Counted from the first letter of the stretch, positions 52,655-60,748 are shown. The stretch: 64,000 bases of DNA from Halobacteriales archaeon QH_7_66_36 (GCA_003021175.1 PXQV01000003.1:89816-153815), one strand, 5' to 3'. Program-made: numbers and translations. Notes: generated by a model not told the origin, from the letters alone.

Positions 52655-53847
52655 TGGCACCGGAACAGCAGGCACAGCGCGAGAATACGGATGTGCATTC
52701 ACGACCCCGCGGCGTCTCTCGTCTGCTATCCGTTCTCTTAGTTGGGCTCCTCGGGCTTACTCAGATCCCCACTGCGTCAGCGCATAATGTGACGGCAACC
52801 GGGGGGCTCTCCCGGGGGCATGGACTCCTCATCGTTCTCGTTGGCGTCGTCTTGGTGGGTGGAGCAATCGCGTTGAAGCGGACAGATCGCATCTCGCCAA
52901 CCGTTGCTCTCTATGGGGTGTTTCTCGGGATTGTCTTAGCCGGTTTTGGCGCAGTTCTCTTTGATGGGCTGTCGCCGGACCCTACCTATACAGCGAGTTC
53001 GTTTCCATTCCCGCGCTCGTGGTATCCGCCACTGGCGTTGTCGATCGGATTTTTAATCACCATCCTAAGTTTCGCCATTGGTTGGCTTCGATGGCCGACC
53101 CGACCCCGCTACACGTTTCTCGGCATCCTGATGGGCCTGTGGATCTCGTATCCATACCTCCTTCCAGGTCCCGCAAGCGACTCTCATCCGTTGGGTTATG
53201 CCATCGTCCTGAGTACGCCCGTTCTGGTCGGATATATCATCTGGACAGATGCGGGTGATATCCTGCGTGCCGTTATGCGTGATCCCGTTGCCCGACGATT
53301 CGGGGTCGGCGTCGGACTCGTTCTGGCGCTGTTCTTTCTCACGATCACGGGCTACCTCTCGTTCTTCCCGGAAGAAGGCGCCCCCCATCAGGTAACGATC
53401 GTCGTTCTGCCCGCGATCTATCAGATCGTAACGTGGCCCACGCTCGAGATTGTACTCCCTCATATCCCGTTCTTCCTGGCGGTTTCTCCCGGACAACTCA
53501 TCATCGTCGGGTCGTTGAGCGCGCTCGTCGGCCTGAACGCAGCCATCATTGCGCGCCACTGGCGGGTCGAAGAACGAGCAGGGCTGACACAGGGAACCGC
53601 TGGAAGTGCTGCAATCGTGGGAACCTGTACGTGTGGCTGCTGTGGACCACTCGTTGCCAAAATCGCAGTGCTCGCGGTGGGCCCGTCTCTCGCCGCCCCC
53701 ATCTACTGGCTATTCGTCGATTCCGCGTCACCGCTGAGTGCGTTCTTCATCGTTGGGAGCATCCTCCTGTTCACCGGAAGTCTGCTCTATTCAATCAGCT
53801 CGGCACGACAGCCTGATGAATCCCCATCGCTTGTCACAGCCGACTGA
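52654..53847 (+). CDS. Polytopic membrane protein with intramembrane Cys cluster
   Basis: 397 residues: a signal-like first helix ending in SAHNVTA, then about nine further helices. Helix-proximal Cys residues cluster as VGTCTCGCCGPLVAK near residue 330, a potential metal or redox site. The C-terminal region is duplicated in the truncated paralogue at 47,782, where the cluster is ATACCCCAP. No named family recognised (possibly DUF7546-like). Last gene of the DyP-P19-CtaA operon, so a role in metal or heme handling in the membrane is inferred. Confidence 0.65.
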   Translation: MAPEQQAQRENTDVHSRPRGVSRLLSVLLVGLLGLTQIPTASAHNVTATGGLSRGHGLLIVLVGVVLVGGAIALKRTDRISPTVALYGVFLGIVLAGFGAVLFDGLSPDPTYTASSFPFPRSWYPPLALSIGFLITILSFAIGWLRWPTRPRYTFLGILMGLWISYPYLLPGPASDSHPLGYAIVLSTPVLVGYIIWTDAGDILRAVMRDPVARRFGVGVGLVLALFFLTITGYLSFFPEEGAPHQVTIVVLPAIYQIVTWPTLEIVLPHIPFFLAVSPGQLIIVGSLSALVGLNAAIIARHWRVEERAGLTQGTAGSAAIVGTCTCGCCGPLVAKIAVLAVGPSLAAPIYWLFVDSASPLSAFFIVGSILLFTGSLLYSISSARQPDESPSLVTAD

Positions 53848-53896
53848 GATGCGCCTATTTGAGTCAGAAGACCGCCACTTAATGATGTTGTAGTTA

Positions 53897-53923
53897 GCCG
53901 TCCCGCAAGGGGTGCGGGACGGC
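53897..53923 (+). promoter_or_regulatory. Strong palindrome upstream of a hypothetical gene
   Basis: A perfect 10-bp inverted repeat, GCCGTCCCGC aaggggt GCGGGACGGC, about 20 bases before the ATG at 53944. It contains the core GGGGTGCGGG that recurs upstream of the KAP cassette. It could be the terminator of the upstream operon, or an operator. Confidence 0.45.
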
Positions 53924-53943
53924 ACGACCGTCCCAGGTCACCG

Positions 53944-54333
53944 ATGAGTGCTACAAGCGATACCGAAATCGCTCCTGACCACTGGTGGTTGCATCGGCAA
54001 TCAGATGATGAGCATTTCGTATTCGGCTGTGAGTTCTCAAAATCCGTGCTCTGCCACGTCCAGCAAACCTCGGACTGGCTGGTCCGGATCGACCGGGCCG
54101 ATGGGGCGATCCTCTTCAGTCAACACGACCTCCGGTCGCGAGCAGCGGCCGTCGCGCTTGCTGAGAGCGTCATGGAACTCTGTACGATGCTCCATCGGGA
54201 GGTCGTTACGGAGCGAGGCCAAGCTCGCAAACCGATGTATGTCGGGTCCCCCAGATACTGCCCGTCGGCCATCGGATTCCCGCCCCCGGCAGCCGCCCAT
54301 GCGGCTACGAGACCTCGGCCACCGCCGGGGTGA
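53944..54333 (+). CDS. Hypothetical accessory protein
   Basis: 129 residues, MSATSDTEIAPDHWWLHRQSD ... with an aromatic and Cys-containing beta-rich first half (HFVFGCEFSKSVLCHVQQTSDWLVRIDRADG) and a low-complexity Pro/Ala-rich C-terminus that may be unstructured or result from sequence decay. No family recognised. It ends 6 bases before a DUF6166-like gene and is probably cotranscribed with it. Confidence 0.5.
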   Translation: MSATSDTEIAPDHWWLHRQSDDEHFVFGCEFSKSVLCHVQQTSDWLVRIDRADGAILFSQHDLRSRAAAVALAESVMELCTMLHREVVTERGQARKPMYVGSPRYCPSAIGFPPPAAAHAATRPRPPPG

Positions 54334-54339
54334 GTACCG

Positions 54340-54903
54340 ATGATTGCCGGCCGCGCATATCAGGGCGAGCGCTGTCTGGGCGGACAACTGGTCTATACGC
54401 CCGATGGCGACGTGCTGGACAAGCACCTCCACGTCCTTCGCCGTGCACCCGGTGGGTTCGACTGGGGACCCGATGCTGAGGAGGCCCGCATCGATCAGCT
54501 CGCCATCGCGCTGCTGGCCGATTCAACGACGAAGAACATCGCGCTCGACCACTACAAGGAGTTCGCAGAATACCTGCGTGAGGAGCTCGAGGGCGACGAG
54601 TGGCGGCTCCCGACCAGCGACATCTCGGCCGATACCTGGTCGCGCGAGATCGACGTCGCTGATGAGACGCCGTCACCGGAGGACGTCGACATCACGACGG
54701 TCGAGTTCGACGAGATGAGCTTCGCGGTCGAGCGAGCCCTCTGCGAGAAACACGACATCAGCGTTCATCAGAGCGTCAACGAGCGGCGTGCGGAACTCGA
54801 CGCCACCCGTGACAACGTTCACTCGGAGGCAGCCGACTCAGACACGACGGGGTCCGAATCAGGCAAGGTCGAGTTCCCGGCAGCTAGCCAGAAGAGGGAC
54901 TGA
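54340..54903 (+). CDS. DUF6166-like protein (A)
   Basis: 187 residues. The pattern YTPDGDVLDKHLHVLRRAP, then GFDWGPDAEEARIDQLAIALLADSTTKNIALDHYKEFAEYLREELEGDEWRLPTSDI matches DUF6166-type proteins: a short beta hairpin, a hydrophobic helix and a terminal W-x-L segment. The acidic tail (residues 105-187) is lineage-specific. A second family member is at 58,705. Function unknown; members are common on haloarchaeal plasmids and islands. Confidence 0.6.
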   Translation: MIAGRAYQGERCLGGQLVYTPDGDVLDKHLHVLRRAPGGFDWGPDAEEARIDQLAIALLADSTTKNIALDHYKEFAEYLREELEGDEWRLPTSDISADTWSREIDVADETPSPEDVDITTVEFDEMSFAVERALCEKHDISVHQSVNERRAELDATRDNVHSEAADSDTTGSESGKVEFPAASQKRD

Positions 54904-54921
54904 CTGGCGTTTCCGGATCTG

Positions 54922-54951
54922 TTTATAGAACTCCCAAGAGGGGTGCGGGGG
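54922..54951 (+). repeat. Direct repeat flanking the KAP cassette (left)
   Basis: TTTATagaacTCCcaAGAGgGGTGCgGGGg resembles TTTATttccTCCgAGAGaGGTGCaGGG at 57320-57346 in the same orientation. The AT-rich KAP gene lies between the two copies. Confidence 0.5.
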
Positions 54952-55081
54952 TTACTACTCCTGCGACATATCGATGAACGGGAACGCACGACGTCCCACG
55001 TCGAACGCAGTCCAAGCACAATCAATCCAAGATCATCACTCAGGGGGTCAATACAGTCACCTTCATCACTACTGCTCTCTT

Positions 55082-57181
55082 TCAAAATGCCCAACCCTCG
55101 AGTGAATTCGAGTCTTCGAGTGACTGGGCTTGTTTGAATATATTCACGACTTCCTTCTGTCGTTCAGTCAACTCGCTATCGTCGATATTATCGAGTCTAT
55201 ATTCCGCGTCTTGAATATCCAGGAAAGGTTCGATTTGTTCTAATTTGAGGATTTCGTATGTCTCTCTATTCGATGCATTTACATCGGTGAGGAAGTGCTC
55301 AATAAATTCTATTAGCGCCTCAGTGTCCGTTGTGTACCTTCTGACCCACTCAACAGCACCACTTGAATCTCCCCAGTCTCTCCAGCGTTCCAAGACTAGA
55401 TTTATTCTGTTAATATCGGCAAGGTCACCCCTGATCGCTTGGTTCTCGATCTGACTTACCCACGTTTCTCTGAGGTCAAGGATGTCCTCATACCGTAGTA
55501 GCCGATTCCGTTCCAATCGTTCTGTGCCGCCATACTCTCCATGTTCTTGTGATAACAAACCTAATAAATAAGCCGAGAAATAAGGGGAATCGCCGGTTGA
55601 AATGGCGTTTTCCAGAATCTGAGTGGGCTTGTCGGCGTCCTCCATCAGGGAGTAGACAGTCTGAAATAACAAGCCGATGTTCCCGTCATCTAGGGAGTTC
55701 GCTCGGGGGTCTACCTGAACAAGGTGGTCGGCTACCTCAAAGATCCCCAACGTTGCTTCTTTTCGGGTTTCAATTTCTTCGCTGTGCTCCTGAAATCGCT
55801 TAAGGAAACTGTACGCCCGAGAACGGCCAGATTTACCATCCTGTTCAGACAACCCAAGAAGGTTCTGTGCGAATTCTTTGTGGTCCTGAGCAGAATTTTT
55901 AATCGAAGTGAATTCGCTCTGTGGGATCTCTCCTTCAGGCACGGTTTGTCGGAAGTAGTAGTTGAACATATCAGGATGGCAGATCCGCTTCCGTTTCCGG
56001 TAGGTCTCTTCATCTTCCCTGATTGATTTCCGAGGGTTGATCTCGTCACGAGAGTATCGGGGGAATAAATACGATAATAGCATTTCTGCCGTACCAACCG
56101 GCTCTTTGTAATTCTCCCACAGGAAGTCGTAATCAGGATCTTGTCGCTGACTTGGATGATTGCGCACGATAAATTTCGATTTGTCTTCTCGTATCTTTTC
56201 GTAGATGTCATTAAAATATATTCTCAGCGATTCCACAGCAATTAAATCGACGTAGTTTACTTCTTTTCCCAATGCGTCATATGCGGTTTTGACAGCGTTG
56301 GTGACCCGAATGGCGGAGCGAGGGGTTTCAATGAGAGGATCAATCCCGTGCCGGTACACCGTCTGCCAATGGGTCTCGTTGAATGTGACTTCGTCCTCGC
56401 CTACGATAGCGTCCAACCGGTTAGTAAAGAAGACGTGTAATGAGTTGTCGGCAGGGACTGGCATATGTTGAGACAGTTGGACTATCTTCTCAAGGTATTC
56501 ATCCCCGTCTTGAACCCCGCGTTCGCCTTCTTCAAGGGCTTCAACTACTACATCACGGTCGAACGCCAAAACGTACGTTACGTTCGGGAAGTCGGCGACA
56601 CTTTTCACTAAACGAAACATCTGCCGGATCTCGTCATTGGTCAACCGATCAATGTCGTCAATGAACACCGCAATCTGCTGGTCTGATTCTCGGAGGTCCT
56701 CCGAAATAGACTCTTTCACCTCACTAAGTTCAGGGGCATCCGTTTCAGCAACGTCTGCAACACCCTCTGCCACAGCACTAATTGGGACGCCATAAGCTTC
56801 CAATGGAAGCTTCGAAACGCCACGGGAGAGCGTCGCTATTCCCTCCCTAATGTTAGCAAATCGATTATCTTCTAAGTCGAGACCGGCACGGAATTGAGAG
56901 AAGAACTTGTTGATAAGATCTGCCTGCCCTGAGAACCACCAAGGATTGAACCGGATAACTACAGGAGGATCGCTGCGTTCTTCGAGATGTTGTTCCACAA
57001 AATTCAGGACTGTACTCTTACCTGATCCCCATTGCCCGTAGATGCCAACGACGAATTCATCAATAGGAGTACGAGTTGAGATTGTATCTGCGATGTTCTT
57101 TGCAAAACTGCTGTAGCCCAATTGATCCTGTTCTGAGTTTTCGAGAGCTGAGTCAGAAAGTAATTCCTGTTGACCGTTCAT
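55082..57181 (-). CDS. KAP family P-loop NTPase
   Basis: 699 residues, much more AT-rich than neighbours, suggesting recent transfer. Walker A is VGIYGQWGSGKSTVLNFVE (about residue 48), followed by FNPWWFSGQADLINKFF typical of KAP proteins. Walker B is IAVFIDDIDRLTNDEIRQMFRLVK, and the sensor region is NVTYVLAFDRDVVVEALEEG. The usual pair of membrane segments between Walker A and B is weak or absent. The C-terminal half is helical, without a recognised effector. KAP NTPases such as PifA of the F plasmid exclude phage; an antiviral role is an inference here. Confidence 0.85.
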   Translation of the reverse strand: MNGQQELLSDSALENSEQDQLGYSSFAKNIADTISTRTPIDEFVVGIYGQWGSGKSTVLNFVEQHLEERSDPPVVIRFNPWWFSGQADLINKFFSQFRAGLDLEDNRFANIREGIATLSRGVSKLPLEAYGVPISAVAEGVADVAETDAPELSEVKESISEDLRESDQQIAVFIDDIDRLTNDEIRQMFRLVKSVADFPNVTYVLAFDRDVVVEALEEGERGVQDGDEYLEKIVQLSQHMPVPADNSLHVFFTNRLDAIVGEDEVTFNETHWQTVYRHGIDPLIETPRSAIRVTNAVKTAYDALGKEVNYVDLIAVESLRIYFNDIYEKIREDKSKFIVRNHPSQRQDPDYDFLWENYKEPVGTAEMLLSYLFPRYSRDEINPRKSIREDEETYRKRKRICHPDMFNYYFRQTVPEGEIPQSEFTSIKNSAQDHKEFAQNLLGLSEQDGKSGRSRAYSFLKRFQEHSEEIETRKEATLGIFEVADHLVQVDPRANSLDDGNIGLLFQTVYSLMEDADKPTQILENAISTGDSPYFSAYLLGLLSQEHGEYGGTERLERNRLLRYEDILDLRETWVSQIENQAIRGDLADINRINLVLERWRDWGDSSGAVEWVRRYTTDTEALIEFIEHFLTDVNASNRETYEILKLEQIEPFLDIQDAEYRLDNIDDSELTERQKEVVNIFKQAQSLEDSNSLEGWAF

Positions 57182-57319
57182 AATCGGGATATACTGAAAC
57201 CGACGACAAAGGTGCTTTGTTCACTTCACACATAGTCCGGCCTATTGGTTAGCTATTCCCGCCTCTTCCTAAGGTAATTTATCAGACTGAAATTCAAGCA
57301 CGATTCCGGATCGGTAGAG

Positions 57320-57346
57320 TTTATTTCCTCCGAGAGAGGTGCAGGG
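57320..57346 (+). repeat. Direct repeat flanking the KAP cassette (right)
   Basis: Second copy of the TTTAT ... AGAGaGGTGCaGGG motif, just before the HTH/HNH operon. Its AT-rich first half could double as the TATA region of the operon starting at 57372. Confidence 0.5.
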
Positions 57347-57371
57347 TGAACCAACTCCGCGTCACCAAGCT

Positions 57372-57719
57372 ATGACCGATGCAGATTACCCGTGGCGAGA
57401 TGAATCGCTACTCCGCAATCTCTACTGGAAGCAGGAGCTGAGTACGACCGAGATTGCTGACAAACTGGGCTGTACGCAACCGACGGTCTCAAAGTGGATG
57501 CAGCGACTCGGCATTCCACGCCGAAACCCGCGCGAAGCGGCTCCAAACCGACGACGGCATCCCGCCGTGTTCACCGACCGTGGTTACATCATCTGCGCGT
57601 CGAATTACCGCGGAACGACGGATTCTATTGGGATTCACCGACTCGTAATGGTAGCAGAACGCGGATTTGAGGCTGTCGCGGACAAGCACTCAACCACCGC
57701 CAATCAAATGGCGGCGTAG
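57372..57719 (+). CDS. HTH protein related to homing-type endonucleases
   Basis: 115 residues from MTDADYPWRDESLLRNLYWKQE. The HTH (LSTTEIADKLGCTQPTVSKWMQRLGIPRR) is followed by RGYIICASNYRGTTDSIGIHRLVMVAERGFEAVADK, the beginning of an HNH_3-like module. That module breaks off at HSTTANQMAA, so the nuclease part looks truncated or frameshifted. It may be a remnant related to the next gene, which has the same modular design. Confidence 0.55.
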   Translation: MTDADYPWRDESLLRNLYWKQELSTTEIADKLGCTQPTVSKWMQRLGIPRRNPREAAPNRRRHPAVFTDRGYIICASNYRGTTDSIGIHRLVMVAERGFEAVADKHSTTANQMAA

Positions 57720-57747
57720 ATCCATTACAACACAAATTCGAAATAAA

Positions 57748-58708
57748 ATGAGTGACGGCATCCACCGCGGATCGTCCGTATATCAGCGGACACGAGACAA
57801 AGCACTCCAGCGAGACGACTGGGAGTGTCCGTCGTGCGGGAGAGCTGTCGGCCATGTCGGCGATCAAGACGTTCCGGTAGCACACGTCCACCACGATACA
57901 GAGCTATCGGACGGCGGCGTTCACCATGTCGATAACCTCACTACACTCTGTCCGGAATGTCACAGCGACATCCGCGGAAGTGAGATAGGGGAACGGGGCT
58001 TCGACGAGCAACCGTACCGAGATGAGGAGTGGTTACGAGAGATGTATCGCGGCGAAGAACTCACACAAGCCGAGATAGCGAATCGGGCTGGGTGCCACCG
58101 TCGAACGATAGCGACGTGGTTCCGTCGACACGACATCGAGGGACGTCCCGCCGACCAACGGAAGAAAGTGAGCAACAGTGGTCCGTGGGACGACGAGGAA
58201 ATCCTGAGAGAATTATACATCGAGAAGCGGCAGACACTCTCGGAAATAGCGGATCTGCTCGGCACTTCAGAAGGAACTATTCAACGACGAATGGAGGAGT
58301 TCGGAATTGAACGTCGAGATCAAGTGGAGTATCTGCGGCAGGGGCCGACCTTTGTTAGGTTCGACACAAATGGTTATCTTCGTGCCGAGTCAGCAGTCGA
58401 CGGCGAGAAAGACATGGTGTACGTTCACCAACTCGTAGCAATCGCCGATGGTGCTGATCCAAGGCTGTTTTCGGTGGCAAGCAGGTTCACCATCAGAACC
58501 ACCACAGGGCCGATAATAGGCCCGAGAATCTGGTTATTCTGTCTCACGAAGACCATCTCGCAGAACACAACTTCCACAGATAGCGAAGCTAATTCTTAGT
58601 CGTTCCGAACATGCCGACCGGCACGACTTCGGTATCGAAATCCGACCATCGGACGATGAATGGGACAGATCGGGGCGAGAGCGTGACGAACGGGGGCGGT
58701 TCAAATGA
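57748..58708 (+). pseudogene. HNH endonuclease with HTH repeats, frameshifted
   Basis: From ATG 57748 (MSDGIHRGSSVYQ): a complete HNH/zinc module, WECPSCGRA ... VPVAHVHHDTELSDGGVHHVDNLTTLCPECHSD. Two HTH units follow (LTQAEIANRAGCHRRTIATWFRRHDI and LSEIADLLGTSEGTIQRRMEEFGIE), then a second HNH_3-like part. At about 58474 the frame breaks; one extra G would give FSGGKQVHHQNHHRADNRPENLVILSHEDHLAEH. A second shift near 58575 leads to EHADRHDFGIEIRPSDDEWD, ending GRFK with a stop that overlaps the next ATG by 4 bases. The intact part could still fold. Confidence 0.7.
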
Positions 58709-59319
58709 CAACCACGTACGTCGGCCGACGGCGACAAGGGGAACTCGTTGTCACTCGCCGCGCCGAGGGTACAGAGCTCACACCCGATCGTAGTCTTGAG
58801 CTCGTCAATCACAGTCCTAATAGGTTCGAAGTTGGGTATCGAGGGAGCGGACCGGCACAGTTCGCCTGCGGGCTCCTGCTCGATTACACCGACGACGAGA
58901 CCGTTGCTCAGCAACACTACACCCAGTTCCGCAACGCAGTGATCAGTCAATTGGTGTGTGATGGCCCGGCTAACTGCTGGCACCTCACCGGAGACGACAT
59001 CGAGGCCGCCCTCGCTGAGTGTGAGGACCACCACGGCCTCACGCCGGATGGTGGGAAGCCGTCGCCGTCGCTGTCGGTAAACTGGAGTGCCGTGAGTCGA
59101 GTAGATCGGACGGTCTTCCAGCGCCGAGACATCGATCACCACATCGTCCTCGGCGACGGGAGCGGGGAGTGGCTACTCCTCCTCTGTGCGCAGGGCGACC
59201 GAGCCTATCCCGCCCCGCTCGATCATCGGACCCTCCCCGTCGAGAACGACCCTGCTCCCGCCGTCCAAGAACTCGTCGCTGAGAGCAACGACCTCGTCGA
59301 GCCAGAGGGGGACGTCTGA
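58705..59319 (+). CDS. DUF6166-like protein (B)
   Basis: 204 residues. The conserved core FEVGYRGSGPAQFACGLLLDYTDDETVAQQHYTQFRNAVISQLV ... CWHLTGDDIEAAL is the clearest DUF6166 match in the window. The C-terminal half (LGDGSGEWLLLLCAQGDRAYPAPLD) is beta-rich and unassigned. It begins inside the previous gene's restored stop and is itself followed by three overlapping small genes, so this is a compact accessory operon. Confidence 0.65.
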   Translation: MTTTYVGRRRQGELVVTRRAEGTELTPDRSLELVNHSPNRFEVGYRGSGPAQFACGLLLDYTDDETVAQQHYTQFRNAVISQLVCDGPANCWHLTGDDIEAALAECEDHHGLTPDGGKPSPSLSVNWSAVSRVDRTVFQRRDIDHHIVLGDGSGEWLLLLCAQGDRAYPAPLDHRTLPVENDPAPAVQELVAESNDLVEPEGDV

Positions 59320-59474
59320 TGGAGACGCTTCGACTGTCGCGAACCACGTACCAGCTCATCAAACGCGCTGTCGAGGCGCTGGAGCGGATTGGCCGGAAAC
59401 TCCAGCGATACAACGACCGACACGAGCGAACAGCGGAGGAAGGTGCAGACGGGTTGAGTCCCCACGAATCATGA
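59319..59474 (+). CDS. Small basic helical protein
   Basis: 51 residues, below the track cutoff: METLRLSRTTYQLIKRAVEA, then LERIGRKLQRYNDRHERTAEEG, a single basic amphipathic helix with a polar tail. The ATG overlaps the upstream stop by one base (TGATG) and its stop overlaps the next ATG by 4 bases, which supports real translation. Function unknown. Confidence 0.55.
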   Translation: METLRLSRTTYQLIKRAVEALERIGRKLQRYNDRHERTAEEGADGLSPHES

Positions 59475-59722
59475 CCGGCAAAGCAACACTCGGCGACTTC
59501 GAGGTCAAGAAACCATCTGATGAGTCCCGCTCGCTCACACTGGAAGAGCGACTCCTCACCCCGATCTCTCCGTCCATCGGTCTGCGAGTGATTCCCGGTC
59601 GCGGCGATCCGCTCTATCTCCAAAATCGGGGAAGAGAGCGGTATCTCTTCCGCAACGAGCACGGTCGGTGGTTCATCCTCCAACCCTCGGCGAAAGACTC
59701 GGAAGAAGCGTTCGTCCGTTGA
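59471..59722 (+). CDS. Small hypothetical protein
   Basis: 83 residues from MTGKATLGDFEVKKPSDESR; the track ORF includes upstream codons in another gene. The C-terminal half is beta-rich (VIPGRGDPLYLQNRGRERYLFRNEHGRWFILQP). No family recognised. It is coupled on both sides (ATGA upstream, TGAGTG downstream). Confidence 0.55.
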   Translation: MTGKATLGDFEVKKPSDESRSLTLEERLLTPISPSIGLRVIPGRGDPLYLQNRGRERYLFRNEHGRWFILQPSAKDSEEAFVR

Positions 59723-60094
59723 GTGTATCTCCCAGCAGACCGGCCCGAACGGTTGGCGCGGTCTGCGCTTCGTCGACGGACGGTAATCGGATACGACTAC
59801 GTCCGGCGGTCGGCCGCCCCAGATCCGGTCAGATCGACGGTGACAGCGATATTCGTCGCGGAACGCTGGCCCGAGACGACCTACGAGTGTGGGTCGTGCG
59901 AGGCGCTGTTCGACACGGCACGAGACCATGCTCTCCACTGCTGGGACGCCCATCCTTGGGTCCCGAATCCAGAGCAGGTGCGCCGGCGACGTCAGGCCGA
60001 CGAGCGAAAATCGGAGATAAATCCGGGTATCGAGGCCGTTCAGACATTAACCAACAGCGCTGGATTCTTGGGTGAGGTGTTGGTTAAGAGGTGA
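59723..60094 (+). CDS. Single C2H2-type zinc-finger protein
   Basis: 123 residues from GTG 59723. The finger is YECGSCEALFDTARDHALHCWDAHPW (C-x2-C-x12-H-x5-H), preceded by a conserved beta-strand segment (VTAIFVAERWPETT). Haloarchaeal proteins of this form are frequent on mobile elements and are presumed DNA- or RNA-binding. It is the last gene of the operon; an IS1595-type remnant starts 5 bases downstream on the other strand. Confidence 0.65.
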   Translation: MYLPADRPERLARSALRRRTVIGYDYVRRSAAPDPVRSTVTAIFVAERWPETTYECGSCEALFDTARDHALHCWDAHPWVPNPEQVRRRRQADERKSEINPGIEAVQTLTNSAGFLGEVLVKR

Positions 60095-60099
60095 CGCTC

Positions 60100-60333
60100 T
60101 TATGTAGAACTGTGGAAAGCCCCGATAACGAGACAGTCAATGGTTAAATCGACGGATTCACCAACCAGAGTGAGTGACCGAACGATGCCGACGGTGTGAG
60201 TGGCCTGCTCCGAGCCCTGCTTGGACAGGCGGCGGAACTTCCGCAGCCACGGTTGAACGAGGGAAAACAGGCACTCAGCCTGATTGATGTGGACGCCGTC
60301 GGGCGAGACATTCGTCTCCCGCGCTGATAGCGA
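60100..60333 (-). pseudogene. C-terminal remnant of an IS1595-type transposase
   Basis: In one minus-strand frame: NVSPDGVHINQAECLFSLVQ, PWLRKFRRLSKQGSEQATHT, VGIVRSLTLVGESVDLTIDC, LVIGAFHSST stop. The NQAECLFSLVQPWLRKFRxLSKQG stretch is characteristic of haloarchaeal IS1595-family (ISH4-like) transposase C-termini, in my recollection. About 75 codons remain and the rest is missing. It indicates past insertion at the border between the DUF6166 operon and the DUF6498-like gene. Confidence 0.65.
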
Positions 60334-60506
60334 GCGTTGCAGAGGGGCTTCCGTCTGCCAATCTCCCGGTCAAAGCGAAGCTGGCCTGGCGAGTTAAAGT
60401 CGCTCCCGTGGTGGGAATGGCGGGCCTTGCGAGCGCTGGGTTCTTCGATCCACTTGGTATCGGTGCTTGGTGTGCTGGCTGTGTGTTCCTCACAATCTTC
60501 CTATGA

Positions 60507-60693
60507 GATGTGCTCGCTTCGGAAGGTGCATCTGTACCTCTGGGCCTACATCGGCCTAGCACTGCCGGCGCTGGTCGTGTGTATCGTCGCTGCGGAAGCA
60601 CTCATCCAGTTCGGGTCCCAGTACTTCGGCCATAGCGACGTCCAGAAGCAACTGTGTGGCGGGGACATCGTCTCCGAGATTGACCCCTGCTGA
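60507..60693 (+). CDS. Small single-TM protein, possibly coupled to a truncated upstream ORF
   Basis: About 61 residues from ATG in gagatgtgctcg: MCSLRKVHLYLWAYIGLALP, then a hydrophobic helix and a Cys-containing tail (LCGGDIVSEIDPC). An overlapping-frame hydrophobic ORF ends TGA 4 bases upstream (VKVAPVVGMAGLASAGFFDP ... VFLTIFL), lacking a start because the transposase remnant precedes it. Both may be small membrane proteins, or the region may be non-coding. Confidence 0.35.
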
Positions 60694-60748
60694 GCCGAGC
60701 GCCACCGACTGAGAATGGCTTTTCTTATTCCGGCAGCAACTCACGGAC

